From assembly GCA_025929365.1 (NCBI GenBank), contig JAICMG010000013.1:1-35044 (forward strand): a stretch of 35,044 nucleotides of DNA, read 5' to 3'. The notes beneath the pieces were generated by a model. The model did no database searches. It worked only from the letters and a program-made list of their open reading frames with translations, and was not told where the DNA came from. Source of the DNA: Frankiaceae bacterium. GTDB taxonomy: Bacteria; Actinomycetota; Actinomycetes; JAFAQI01. Shown here one piece after another: positions 27,546 through 35,044 of this stretch. The position numbers and the translations under genes are program-made. Position 1 is the stretch's first letter, and the number at the start of each line of letters is the position of its first letter.

Positions 27546-27836
27546 TCATCGTTCGGTCCGTCCCATGGTTTTCAGTTCCACGCAGTATTGGTGCAGTAGT
27601 GCGGTATCGAGCGGCCCCGCGAGCCGGAGGGCCCGTGGAAACGCCCGGCGACGTTCCGCCAGCGCGAGACACGCCAGGTCGGGATGCAGGTGCGCCCCGC
27701 GTCCCGGCGACGTGCCCCGCGGGTCCGGGGACAGGGTCCCCGCCACCGCAACGACGCGTAGCAGTTCTGACTTTGCGGCCCTGACCCGGCACCCGACACA
27801 CGTTCGGACCGGCTCGGGCTTTCGAGCCGCGGACAA
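27546..27836 (-). CDS. YlxR/RnpM-family protein (DUF448)
   Basis: A 96-residue RNA-binding protein of the YlxR family, encoded between nusA and infB as usual. The conserved RTCVGCR motif is at residues 11-17, followed by the GRGAHLHPDLACLALAERR region. In Bacillus the homologue RnpM is reported to modulate RNase P; the role in actinobacteria is not established. The start is probably TTG, 2 nt after the nusA stop with AGGG a few bases upstream, since no ATG or GTG precedes the motif in frame. An 84-bp gap to infB contains no recognised signal. Confidence 0.88.
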   Translation of the reverse strand: MSAARKPEPVRTCVGCRVRAAKSELLRVVAVAGTLSPDPRGTSPGRGAHLHPDLACLALAERRRAFPRALRLAGPLDTALLHQYCVELKTMGRTER

Positions 27837-27838
27837 GT

Positions 27839-28816
27839 CTAGCCCTGATCGTCCGGGCGGATGTCGATCCGCCAGCCGGTCAGCCGATTGGCCAGCCGTG
27901 CGTTCTGGCCTTCCTTGCCGATCGCGAGGGAGAGCTGGAAGTCCGGTACGACGACCCGAGCGGCCTTGTTCTGGGCGTCAACGACGGTCACGCTCACGAC
28001 CTGGGCCGGGGACAGCGCATTGCCGACGAACGTTGCCGGATCCTCCGCCCAGTCGACGATGTCGATCTTCTCGCCGTGCAGCTCGGTGACCACGGCACGC
28101 ACCCGGGCGCCCATCGGCCCGATGCAGGCGCCGCGGGCGCGTACGGACGCCGAGTTCGAGCGGACCGCCACCTTGGTCCGGTGCCCGGCCTCACGCGCGA
28201 TCGCGGCGATCTCGACCGTGCCGTCCGCGATCTCCGGCACCTCCATCGCGAAGAGCTTGCGCACGAGGTTCGGATGGGTTCGTGACAGCGTCACCTGGGC
28301 GCCCCGCATCCCCCGGTTGACGCTCACCACGAGGCAGCGCAACCGCTCGCCGTGGACGTAGCGCTCACCCGGCACCTGCTCGCTCGGCGGCAGCACGCCC
28401 TCCAGGTCGCCGAGGTCGACCAGCACGGGCCCGTCGGGCCGCATGCCCGCGTGATGCTGGATCACCCCGCTGACCAGGTCGCCCTCCTTGCCGACGTACT
28501 CGCCGTACGTCGTCTCCTGGGCATGGTCGCGAAGCCGCGACATGATGACGTGCTTCGCCGTCATGGCGGCGATCCGGCCGAAGTCGCTCGGGGTGTCGTC
28601 GTACTCGCGGAGCAGCTGACCCTCGTCGTCGACCTCTTGCGCCCACACCGTGACCTCGCCGGTCTTGCGGTCGAGCGCGACGCGGGCGCGGGCCTGGGCA
28701 CCGTCGGTCCGCTCGTACGCGGCGAGCAAGGCGGACTCCAGCGCCTCGACGACGGTGTCGAGCGACACGTCCTTCTCGCGGACGAGGCCCTTCAGCGCGG
28801 TCATGTCGATGTTCAT
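27839..28816 (-). CDS. nusA: Transcription termination/antitermination factor NusA
   Basis: Binds RNA polymerase and nascent RNA to control pausing, termination and antitermination. The N-terminal polymerase-binding domain ([20 protein letters not shown]) is followed by an S1 domain near residues 105-175 and two KH domains ([37 protein letters not shown]). It has 325 residues, the short actinobacterial form without C-terminal acidic repeats. The ATG overlaps the rimP TGA as ATGA. It heads ylxR-infB. Confidence 0.96.
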   Translation of the reverse strand: MNIDMTALKGLVREKDVSLDTVVEALESALLAAYERTDGAQARARVALDRKTGEVTVWAQEVDDEGQLLREYDDTPSDFGRIAAMTAKHVIMSRLRDHAQETTYGEYVGKEGDLVSGVIQHHAGMRPDGPVLVDLGDLEGVLPPSEQVPGERYVHGERLRCLVVSVNRGMRGAQVTLSRTHPNLVRKLFAMEVPEIADGTVEIAAIAREAGHRTKVAVRSNSASVRARGACIGPMGARVRAVVTELHGEKIDIVDWAEDPATFVGNALSPAQVVSVTVVDAQNKAARVVVPDFQLSLAIGKEGQNARLANRLTGWRIDIRPDDQG

Positions 28817-29253
28817 CGCGAGAACTCCACGATGACCTTGCCGATGCCCAGGTCACCGAAGGCGATGAACTTCTCCTCGCCATCCACCGCGACGGCTACG
28901 CCGTCATCGGTCACCGCTGTCAGGCGGCCTTTGAAGCCCTCCGTCTCGACGAGCCTGCCGACGTTGCGACGCCAATGGCGCGGCTCGGTGAGCGGGCGGT
29001 CGACACCGGGAGAGGTGACCTCGAGCGTGTAGGCCGAGTCGCCGAACGCATCGGCTTCATCGAGCGCCCCCGACACCGCGCGGGACACCTCGGCGACTGC
29101 GTCGAGGTCGATCCCGCCATCGCGGTCGACGACGACGCGGACGACGCTGCGGCGGCCGGCGGAGGTGACGACGACCTCCTCGAGGTCGTAGCCGGCCGAT
29201 TCGACGACCGGTTCGACCAGAGGTCGCAGCGAGGCTGCGGTGGTCGCCGTCAT
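28813..29253 (-). CDS. rimP: Ribosome maturation factor RimP
   Basis: A 146-residue 30S assembly factor. Family sequence includes [34 protein letters not shown] and the strong [20 protein letters not shown]. The C-terminal Sm-like barrel is the [17 protein letters not shown] region. The ATG at 29253 is the operon head, with TAATCT 7 nt upstream. The gap to the divergent lipoprotein gene is only 36 bp. The rimP-nusA overlap is ATGA. Confidence 0.95.
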   Translation of the reverse strand: MTATTAASLRPLVEPVVESAGYDLEEVVVTSAGRRSVVRVVVDRDGGIDLDAVAEVSRAVSGALDEADAFGDSAYTLEVTSPGVDRPLTEPRHWRRNVGRLVETEGFKGRLTAVTDDGVAVAVDGEEKFIAFGDLGIGKVIVEFSR

Positions 29254-29260
29254 GCGCCGA

Positions 29261-29266
29261 AGATTA
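29261..29266 (-). promoter_or_regulatory. Putative -10 element (TAATCT) for leaderless rimP-nusA operon
   Basis: On the minus strand TAATCT lies 7 nt before the rimP ATG, placing initiation at or next to the start codon. On the opposite strand CAGACT (29277-29282), 7 nt before the GTG at 29290, is a weaker -10 candidate for the divergent gene. Confidence 0.47.
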
Positions 29267-29289
29267 GTGCGGATGCCAGACTTGGCGCG

Positions 29290-29706
29290 GTGACATCAGG
29301 CGCGGCCCTGTCCCGGCGGACTGTTCTCGGCCTCGCTGCGCTCGGCATCGCCGGGTGCAAACGCGGCTCGTCGGCTTCCGTGCCGCGCGTCGCTCCGGAC
29401 GCGGCCGTGCTGGCGGACGCCCACGGGCCAGAAGCTGCCCTCATCGGTGCTTACACCCTTGCGATCGCCTCGGCGAAGGGCTCGGAGCTCGCGCGCCTGA
29501 CCGCCGAGCGGGACCTCCACCGCGCGCACCTTGCACGACTCGGAGCCCGCAGCGGGATCGCGGGCTTCACGGGCGACTCGATCCACGAGCGACTGAGGCT
29601 GAGCGTCGCGCATCTTCGCAGCCTGGCGGTCTCCGCCGTCGACGGACCGGACGCCGCGGTGCTCGCGAGCATCGCCGCATCGCATGAGGTGATGCTGCGT
29701 GACTGA
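29290..29706 (+). CDS. Probable Tat-exported lipoprotein, ferritin-like
   Basis: A 138-residue protein with an N-terminal signal: SRRTVLG resembles a twin-arginine motif, a hydrophobic core LAALGIAG follows, and IAGC (C23) is a lipobox. This predicts a lipoprotein anchored outside the cytoplasmic membrane. The mature part is alpha-helical, and the segment around [10 protein letters not shown] and [13 protein letters not shown] resembles the helices of the downstream DUF4439 protein, suggesting an old duplication (inference). GTG 29290 is chosen because it starts just before the signal peptide. It overlaps the next gene by 8 nt. A similar pair beside rimP and proS occurs in mycobacteria as I recall (Rv2843/Rv2844). 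Confidence 0.75.
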   Translation: MTSGAALSRRTVLGLAALGIAGCKRGSSASVPRVAPDAAVLADAHGPEAALIGAYTLAIASAKGSELARLTAERDLHRAHLARLGARSGIAGFTGDSIHERLRLSVAHLRSLAVSAVDGPDAAVLASIAASHEVMLRD

Positions 29707-30124
29707 ACTCAGTGCGCTCAAGGCGGCGCTCGCGGCGGAGCAGGCCATCGTCTACGGCTACGGCGTCGTCGGTGCCCATCTGTCGGGCAAGGAGGAGAAG
29801 CTCGCCAGCGTCTTGCTGACGGCGCATCAGGAGCGACGGGACCGGCTCTCCGCGCTGATCACGTCACTCGGGGCGTTGCCTCCGCCGGCGTTGCCGGCGT
29901 ACCGGCTGCCGTTCGGAGTAACCGATGCGACGACCGCAAGACAGCTTGCCGTTGTTCTGGAAGAGGGCGCGTCCGGCGCGGCGTGGGACCTCGTTGCCGC
30001 GAGCGCCCCGCGGTCCACGGCTCGGGAGCTTGCGGTCGCGTGGCTGTCGAACACGGCCGTCGCAACCTCGGAATGGGGTCACATGCCCGCGGCGCTGCCG
30101 GGCGCCCCTCCGCGCCCGCTCTAG
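29699..30124 (+). CDS. DUF4439 ferritin-like protein
   Basis: A 141-residue four-helix protein of the DUF4439 family. Helices: [58 protein letters not shown] and [16 protein letters not shown]. Glu14, His/Glu of HQER and late Glu residues could form a metal site by analogy with ferritin-like folds, but this is not established. No signal peptide is seen, so it is probably cytosolic. The start is GTG, overlapping the upstream gene by 8 nt. Its TAG stop shares the bases CTAG with the convergent proS stop. Confidence 0.87.
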   Translation: MTELSALKAALAAEQAIVYGYGVVGAHLSGKEEKLASVLLTAHQERRDRLSALITSLGALPPPALPAYRLPFGVTDATTARQLAVVLEEGASGAAWDLVAASAPRSTARELAVAWLSNTAVATSEWGHMPAALPGAPPRPL

Positions 30125-31848
30125 CTGAGCTCCGCGACCGCCCCGCTCAGCGGGACCGCGCGGCGCTCGCCGGACTTGCGGTCCTTGATCTCGATGTTTC
30201 CTTCGGCGAGTGCCTTGCCGACGACGACGATCGTCGGCATGCCGAGGAGATCGGCGTCGGCGAACTTCGCGCCGGCCGACGCGTCGCGGTCGTCGAGCAG
30301 GACCTTGCGACCCGCCGCCTCGAGATCGGCAGCGAGCTTCGTGGCCACCTCGAGCTGCTCACCGCCCTTCCCGACCGGGACGATGTGGATGTCGTACGGC
30401 GCGATCGAGGCGGGCCAGCACAGACCCGAGCCGTCGAGCGTCTGCTCGGCGACCGCGGCGACGGCCCGGCTCACCCCGACGCCGTAGGACCCCATCGTGA
30501 TGCGGATCGGCTCGCCGTCGGCGCCCTGTGCGTCGAGGGAGAACGCGTCGGCGTACTTCCTGCCGAGCTGGAAGACATGGCCGATCTCGATCCCGCGCGC
30601 GATGGACAGCTCGCCGCCGCAGCGACCGCACCGATCACCGTCACGGATCTCCACCGCACCGATCTCGCCCGTTGGCTCGAAGTCGCGGCCTCGCACGACG
30701 TCCGCCGCGTGCTTGCCGGTCTCGTTGGCACCGGTCACCCACGCGCTGCCCGGGACGACTGTCGGGTCGACGAGATAGCGCACCCCCCACTCGGCGAGCC
30801 GTTGCGGCCCGATGTAGCCGGGTACGAGGTCGGGCGCAGTCTTGATCAGCTCGGCATCGGCGACCTCGACCTCGACCGGCTCGAGCTGCCCGGCGAGTCG
30901 CTTCATGTCGACGTCGCGGTCCCCGGGAACACCGACGATGAGGAGCTGCCAGTCGCCACCGGGCTCGCGGGTCTTGAGGACGACGTTCTTCAACGTCTCG
31001 GCAGCGGTGATCGTGAAGTCTCGCCGCTCGTTGACCACGTCGACGAGCGTCTCGATGGTTGGAGTGTTCGGGGTGTCGAGGAGCTCGCTGGCAGGGTGTC
31101 CTGACGGGTCTTGCGGGTCCGGGACGCGAATCTCCACCGCTTCGGTGTTCGCGGTGTAGTCGCAGTTCGCGCACTGGACGAAGGTGTCCTCGCCGTACTC
31201 TGCCGGCGCCAGGAACTCCTCGCTGGCCGATCCGCCCATGGCGCCCGACACCGCAAAGGCGATGCGGTAGTCCAAACCGAGCCGGCTGAAGATGCGCTGG
31301 TAGGCACCGCGATGCGCGTCGTACGACGCCTGCAAGCCGTCGTCGTCGAGGTCGAAGGAGTACGAGTCCTTCATGACGAACTCGCGGCCGCGAAGCAGAC
31401 CGGCGCGGGGACGCGCCTCGTCGCGATACTTCGTCTGGATCTGGTAGAGCGTCACCGGATAGTCGCGGTAGGAGGAGAGCTCGCTCTTCACGAGCAGGGT
31501 GAACATCTCCTCGTGAGTCGGTCCGAGGAGATGCTCGGCACCTTTGCGGTCGGCCAGGCGGAACAGCGTGTCGCCGTACGCTGTCCACCGACCGCTCGAC
31601 TCGTAGATCTCACGCGGGAGCAGGGCGGGAAACTGCACCTCTTGCGCCCCGATCCCGTTCATCTCCTCGCGCACTACCGCGGCGACGTTGTCGAGGATCT
31701 GCTTGCCGAGCGGCAGCCACGTGTAGATGCCGGGAGACACCCTGCGGATGTAGCCGGCCCGGACCAACAACCGATGGCTCGGCAGTTCCGCATCGGCCGG
31801 GTCGTCGCGCAGCGTGCGAAGAAAGAGCTGCGACATCCGGGTGGGCAT
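30121..31848 (-). CDS. proS: Prolyl-tRNA synthetase
   Basis: Class II aminoacyl-tRNA synthetase charging tRNA-Pro. It is the bacterial-type enzyme of 575 residues with an inserted editing domain between motifs 2 and 3. The N-terminal [19 protein letters not shown] and motif 2 region [20 protein letters not shown] are diagnostic. The insertion covers about residues 220-380 and motif 3 is near [13 protein letters not shown]. The C-terminal anticodon-binding domain follows. ATG 31848 is preceded at 7 nt by TAGTCT. It lies 36 bp after the GNAT gene and shares stop bases with the DUF4439 gene. Confidence 0.97.
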   Translation of the reverse strand: MPTRMSQLFLRTLRDDPADAELPSHRLLVRAGYIRRVSPGIYTWLPLGKQILDNVAAVVREEMNGIGAQEVQFPALLPREIYESSGRWTAYGDTLFRLADRKGAEHLLGPTHEEMFTLLVKSELSSYRDYPVTLYQIQTKYRDEARPRAGLLRGREFVMKDSYSFDLDDDGLQASYDAHRGAYQRIFSRLGLDYRIAFAVSGAMGGSASEEFLAPAEYGEDTFVQCANCDYTANTEAVEIRVPDPQDPSGHPASELLDTPNTPTIETLVDVVNERRDFTITAAETLKNVVLKTREPGGDWQLLIVGVPGDRDVDMKRLAGQLEPVEVEVADAELIKTAPDLVPGYIGPQRLAEWGVRYLVDPTVVPGSAWVTGANETGKHAADVVRGRDFEPTGEIGAVEIRDGDRCGRCGGELSIARGIEIGHVFQLGRKYADAFSLDAQGADGEPIRITMGSYGVGVSRAVAAVAEQTLDGSGLCWPASIAPYDIHIVPVGKGGEQLEVATKLAADLEAAGRKVLLDDRDASAGAKFADADLLGMPTIVVVGKALAEGNIEIKDRKSGERRAVPLSGAVAELS

Positions 31849-31855
31849 GCGGACG

Positions 31856-31861
31856 AGACTA
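31856..31861 (-). promoter_or_regulatory. Putative -10 element (TAGTCT) for leaderless proS
   Basis: On the minus strand TAGTCT lies 7 nt before the proS ATG inside the 36-bp gap after the GNAT gene. It would give proS its own transcript independent of rip1-ispG-GNAT. Confidence 0.43.
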
Positions 31862-31884
31862 TTCGGTGGCGGAGTGGAGCCGAT

Positions 31885-32712
31885 TCAGAACAGGATCGAG
31901 GCGAAGCGGCCGACCTCGACGAACCCGACGCGCTCGTAGGCGCGTCGCGCCGGGGCGTTGAAGTCGTTGACGTACAGCGACACGGCGGGCGCGACATCGC
32001 GCAGGCATGACGCGACGACGGCCGCCATGCCGGGGACCGACAGTCCGCGGCCGCGCAGGCTCGGCTCGACCCACACTCCTTGCACTTGGCAGGCCGCCTT
32101 CGTCTCCGCACCGATCTCTGCCTTGAACACCACGCGCTCGCCGTCGAAGCGCGCAAACGCACGACCCGCGGCAACGAGCTCCCGAACGCGCGCGCGGTAG
32201 AGCGCTCCGCCATCGCCCGCGACCGGCGAGACCCCGACCTCTTCGGTGAACATCGCGATGCACGCCGGCAGCAGAAGATCGACCTCTTCGATCCGAACCC
32301 GGCGGACGGCGGTGTCTGGCGGCACCGGCGGATACGCCGTGGTCACCATGAGCGGCTGGCACATCCGCACCTCGCGGGCGTCACCCCAGTGCGGCCCAAG
32401 TGCGTCCCACAACACCGACACCATGTCCGCCGGCCCCACGATCGACGAGCAGCGCCTCCCTTGCCGTGTCGCGTGTTCGGCGAAGGCGCGCAGCGCGTCG
32501 TCATCGGCGCAGATCGGGATGAGGTTGGCGCCGGCGTAACACAGCGCACTCGGACGACTCCCCCGGCCGTAGCCCCACATCTGCGCACCGAGTCGTTCCG
32601 GTGCGAGGCCGGCGGCGTTGACCCGCGCGGCCACGAAGACGTTGCCGATGGGATCGGCGTCGAGCAGGTCGAGGACGGCGGGCAGGTCCCGGTCGTCAAG
32701 GACGCGCAACAA
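31885..32712 (-). CDS. GNAT-family N-acetyltransferase (DUF4081 plus acetyltransferase domain)
   Basis: A 275-residue protein. The C-terminal half is a GNAT domain: QVQGVWVEPSLRGRGLS carries the acetyl-CoA pyrophosphate loop (RGRGLS, residues 220-225), and LYVNDFNAPARRAYERVGF is the typical last motif. The N-terminal half (LLDADPIGNVFVAARV) matches the DUF4081 domain found in the mycobacterial neighbour of ispG. The substrate is unknown. The frame is bounded upstream by the ispG stop, and the only plausible start is TTG 32712 (a second TTG follows). The rip1-ispG-GNAT order is conserved in actinobacteria. Confidence 0.87.
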   Translation of the reverse strand: MLRVLDDRDLPAVLDLLDADPIGNVFVAARVNAAGLAPERLGAQMWGYGRGSRPSALCYAGANLIPICADDDALRAFAEHATRQGRRCSSIVGPADMVSVLWDALGPHWGDAREVRMCQPLMVTTAYPPVPPDTAVRRVRIEEVDLLLPACIAMFTEEVGVSPVAGDGGALYRARVRELVAAGRAFARFDGERVVFKAEIGAETKAACQVQGVWVEPSLRGRGLSVPGMAAVVASCLRDVAPAVSLYVNDFNAPARRAYERVGFVEVGRFASILF

Positions 32713-32718
32713 GACGAT

Positions 32719-33852
32719 CTATCCGACGTAGACGCTCGGCTCGCCAGCGTCATCCGAACCCGGGGCGGTCCCGTCCGCCTCCATCTGCTCGGCGAGGCGC
32801 ATGGCCTCTTCGACCAGCGTCTCGACGATCTTTGCTTCGGGCACGGTCTTGATGACCTCGCCCTTGACGAAGATCTGGCCCTTGCCGTTGCCGGACGCGA
32901 CGCCGAGGTCAGCCTCTCGCGCCTCGCCCGGACCGTTCACCACGCAACCCATCACCGCGACGCGCAACGGGACCGTCATCCCTTCCAGACCCGCCTGAAC
33001 CTTGTCGGCAAGCGTGTAGACGTCGACCTGCGCCCTCCCGCACGACGGACAGGAGACGATCTCGAGACGACGGCGGCGCAGCCCGAGCGACTCGAGGATT
33101 GCGATCCCGACCTTGACCTCCTCCACCGGAGGCGCCGACAGGGAGACCCGGATCGTGTCGCCGATCCCTTCGGCGAGAAGGGCGCCGAACGCCACCGCCG
33201 ACTTGATCGTCCCCTGGAACAACGGACCCGCCTCGGTAACGCCGAGGTGCAGCGGATAGTCGCACCGCTCGGCAAGCAGCCGGTACGCCGACACCATCAC
33301 CACGGGGTTGTGGTGCTTCACCGAGATCTTGATGTCGCGGAAGTCGTGCTCCTCGAACAGCGAGCACTCCCACAGCGCGCTGTCGACGAGAGCCTCCGGC
33401 GTCGCACTGCCGTGCTTGTCGAGGAACCGCTTGTCGAGCGAGCCGGCGTTGACCCCGATCCGGATCGGCACGCCGGCGGCCTTCGCGGCCTCGGCAACCT
33501 CCTTCACCCGGCCGTCGAACTCCTTGATGTTGCCGGGGTTGACGCGTACGGCGGCACAGCCGGCGTCGATCGCGGCGAAGATGTAGCGCGGCTGGAAGTG
33601 GATGTCGGCGATCACCGGGATCTGCGAGTGCTTCGTGATCTCGGGCAGGGCGTCGGCATCGTCCTGGCTCGGCACCGCGACCCGCACGATCTGACAGCCC
33701 GCCGCCGTGAGCTCCGCGATCTGCTGCAGCGTCGCGTCGACCTCGACCGTCTTGGTCGTGGTCATCGACTGAACGCTCACCGGGGCGTCGCCGCCCACAG
33801 CGACGCTGCCGACCTGGATCTGCCGACTCACTCGGCGCGGAGCGAGGCTCAT
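32719..33852 (-). CDS. ispG: 4-hydroxy-3-methylbut-2-en-1-yl diphosphate synthase (IspG/GcpE)
   Basis: Iron-sulfur enzyme of the MEP isoprenoid pathway, making HMBPP from MEcPP. The 377-residue protein has the 4Fe-4S ligands C268, C271 (SCPSCGR) and C303 ([10 protein letters not shown]) with the fourth ligand/catalytic E310. The N-terminal barrel region [17 protein letters not shown] is typical. The last 25 residues ([20 protein letters not shown]) are a disordered tail. The ATG overlaps the rip1 TGA as ATGA. Confidence 0.97.
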   Translation of the reverse strand: MSLAPRRVSRQIQVGSVAVGGDAPVSVQSMTTTKTVEVDATLQQIAELTAAGCQIVRVAVPSQDDADALPEITKHSQIPVIADIHFQPRYIFAAIDAGCAAVRVNPGNIKEFDGRVKEVAEAAKAAGVPIRIGVNAGSLDKRFLDKHGSATPEALVDSALWECSLFEEHDFRDIKISVKHHNPVVMVSAYRLLAERCDYPLHLGVTEAGPLFQGTIKSAVAFGALLAEGIGDTIRVSLSAPPVEEVKVGIAILESLGLRRRRLEIVSCPSCGRAQVDVYTLADKVQAGLEGMTVPLRVAVMGCVVNGPGEAREADLGVASGNGKGQIFVKGEVIKTVPEAKIVETLVEEAMRLAEQMEADGTAPGSDDAGEPSVYVG

Positions 33853-35033
33853 TGCAACCTGATCGGGTTGGTAATGCCGGCGTAAAGCAGGATCAGCGAC
33901 AGGCCGACGAAGACCGCGAACACGGCATAGGTCACCGGCAGGACCTTCATGATGTCGACCCGGCCCGGGTCACGGCGCCCGATGACACGGTAGAGCCGGG
34001 TGCGCGCTTCCTCGAACCCGAGGATCGCGACGTGGCCGCCGTCGAAGGGCAGCAGGGGCAACATGTTGGACAGCCCCACGAACAGGTTCAGCTCGGCCAG
34101 GATCAGCACGAGCGACGCGAGAATGTCGCCGAACGACGCACCCGACGCGGAGATCTGGCCGCTCACCCGTGCGACGTCGACGATGCTGGCTGCGGAGTTG
34201 TTGCTGCGCTGGTGCCCGGACAGGATCTGTCCGACTTCGTGGGGCAGTCCGCCGATGGCGCTGGCGGTCTGCGACAAGAAGTCGCCCATCAGGGTGAACG
34301 TACGTCCGAAGGATCCGCTGACGGTGACGTGCGCGGCATGCAGGTTGGTCTGCACGCCGATGCGGCCGACGGTCCTCTTGGCGACCCTCAGCGGCTGCGG
34401 GGTCAGCGTCACCGACCGGGTAGTTCCGTTGCGCACGAACGTGAGGGTGACCGGCTTGCCGGCGCTCCGGTGGAGGACGTGAACGAAGTTCGAGCCCGAC
34501 GAGCTGATCTTCTGCCCATTGACCGCGAGCACGATGTCGCCCGCGCGGAGCACACCGAACGCGGGCGCCGCGGGCGCGCTCGCGGTGCATGGACCCGCGC
34601 CGGACGGCGTGAGGCACCTGCTGACAGCGGCCACCTGCAGTCCGTCGGTGCGAACGGGATCCTTGCCGGTCGCGGCCAGCACCGCGAACACGAGCAGGAT
34701 GGCGATCACGAGATGGACGAAGGAGCCGGCGCACAGGACAACGAGGCGCTTGCCGGCGGGCTGCTTGTAGAACGCGCGATCGTCGTCCGCCGGATCGATC
34801 GGTTCGAGCGAGGTCATCCCGTCGATCTTCACGAAGCCGCCGATCGGCAGTGCCTTCACGCCGTACTCGGTCTCGCCCCGTCGGAAGGACCACAGCGTCG
34901 GACCGAATCCGACGAAGAAGCGCGAGGCCTTCATGCCGAACGCCTTGGCCGTCGAGAAGTGACCGACCTCGTGGAGCATGATCGACAGCAACATCCCGAC
35001 CGAGAAGATGATCACGCCGACTGCGTAGCTCAT
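33849..35033 (-). CDS. rip1: M50 intramembrane zinc protease (RseP/Rip1-type site-2 protease)
   Basis: Integral membrane protease that cleaves transmembrane anti-sigma factors and other substrates. The zinc motif HEVGH (residues 21-25) lies in the first membrane helix. A PDZ domain follows the second helix (about residues 130-220, [17 protein letters not shown]). The C-terminal zinc ligand region is [13 protein letters not shown], with two further membrane helices at the end. At 394 residues it is complete and of normal length. The upstream sequence GGGGA is a good Shine-Dalgarno; only 11 bp of upstream sequence are in the window. It precedes ispG with an ATGA overlap. Confidence 0.95.
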   Translation of the reverse strand: MSYAVGVIIFSVGMLLSIMLHEVGHFSTAKAFGMKASRFFVGFGPTLWSFRRGETEYGVKALPIGGFVKIDGMTSLEPIDPADDDRAFYKQPAGKRLVVLCAGSFVHLVIAILLVFAVLAATGKDPVRTDGLQVAAVSRCLTPSGAGPCTASAPAAPAFGVLRAGDIVLAVNGQKISSSGSNFVHVLHRSAGKPVTLTFVRNGTTRSVTLTPQPLRVAKRTVGRIGVQTNLHAAHVTVSGSFGRTFTLMGDFLSQTASAIGGLPHEVGQILSGHQRSNNSAASIVDVARVSGQISASGASFGDILASLVLILAELNLFVGLSNMLPLLPFDGGHVAILGFEEARTRLYRVIGRRDPGRVDIMKVLPVTYAVFAVFVGLSLILLYAGITNPIRLQ

Positions 35034-35044
35034 CTACTTTCCCC

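Noticed and set aside
25755-27599. 614-codon open frame antisense to infB
   Set aside because: Low-complexity Thr/Ala/Arg-rich translation mirroring the IF-2 linker; no family sequence.

Overview
The window is high-GC (about 70% by eye), densely packed bacterial chromosome. Gene families and gene order point to an actinobacterium: lhr-nei, pgsA-cinA-clgR, ftsK, rnj-dapA, thyA-folA, dapB-M16 peptidase-pnp-rpsO-ribF-truB-rbfA-infB-nusA-rimP, a DUF4439 gene beside proS, and GNAT-ispG-rip1. The same blocks occur in Mycobacterium and Streptomyces, but I cannot name a genus. I see no tRNA, rRNA, CRISPR array, transposase or phage gene, and no gap over about 160 bp.

Layout. 1-2744 (+): the 3' part of lhr and nei. 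2699-13616 (-): a long leftward series, read in transcription order as thyA-folA-dapA-rnj, ftsK, a RodZ-like gene, rimO-pgsA-cinA, clgR and a TetR regulator. 13660-17832: a mixed-strand accessory stretch with DoxX (+), zincin-like metallopeptidase and CYTH protein (-), then methyltransferase, SnoaL-like protein and class V aminotransferase (+). It contains the most unusual non-coding sequence here, a nested palindromic element at 16597-16667. 17815-29253 (-): the translation/RNA operon rimP-nusA-ylxR-infB-rbfA-truB-ribF, followed by rpsO-pnp-M16-dapB. 29290-30124 (+): a lipoprotein gene and a DUF4439 ferritin-like gene. 30121-35033 (-): rip1-ispG-GNAT, then proS.

Functions fit together as ribosome and RNA metabolism (NusA, RimP, IF-2, RbfA, TruB, S15, PNPase, RNase J, RimO, ProRS), lysine/peptidoglycan precursors (DapA, DapB), thymidylate/folate (ThyA, DHFR), envelope and division (FtsK, RodZ-like, PgsA, Rip1), isoprenoids (IspG), flavins (RibF) and proteostasis control (ClgR).

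Two window-wide patterns stand out. First, eight transcription-unit heads carry TANNNT exactly 6 or 7 nt before the start codon, the signature of leaderless transcripts. Second, all four convergent gene pairs overlap at their 3' ends, two of them sharing the 4-bp stop CTAG, so no intergenic terminator separates them. Apart from these and the 16.6-kb palindrome, the window is mainly conserved housekeeping sequence. I did not find a convincing new multi-gene system.
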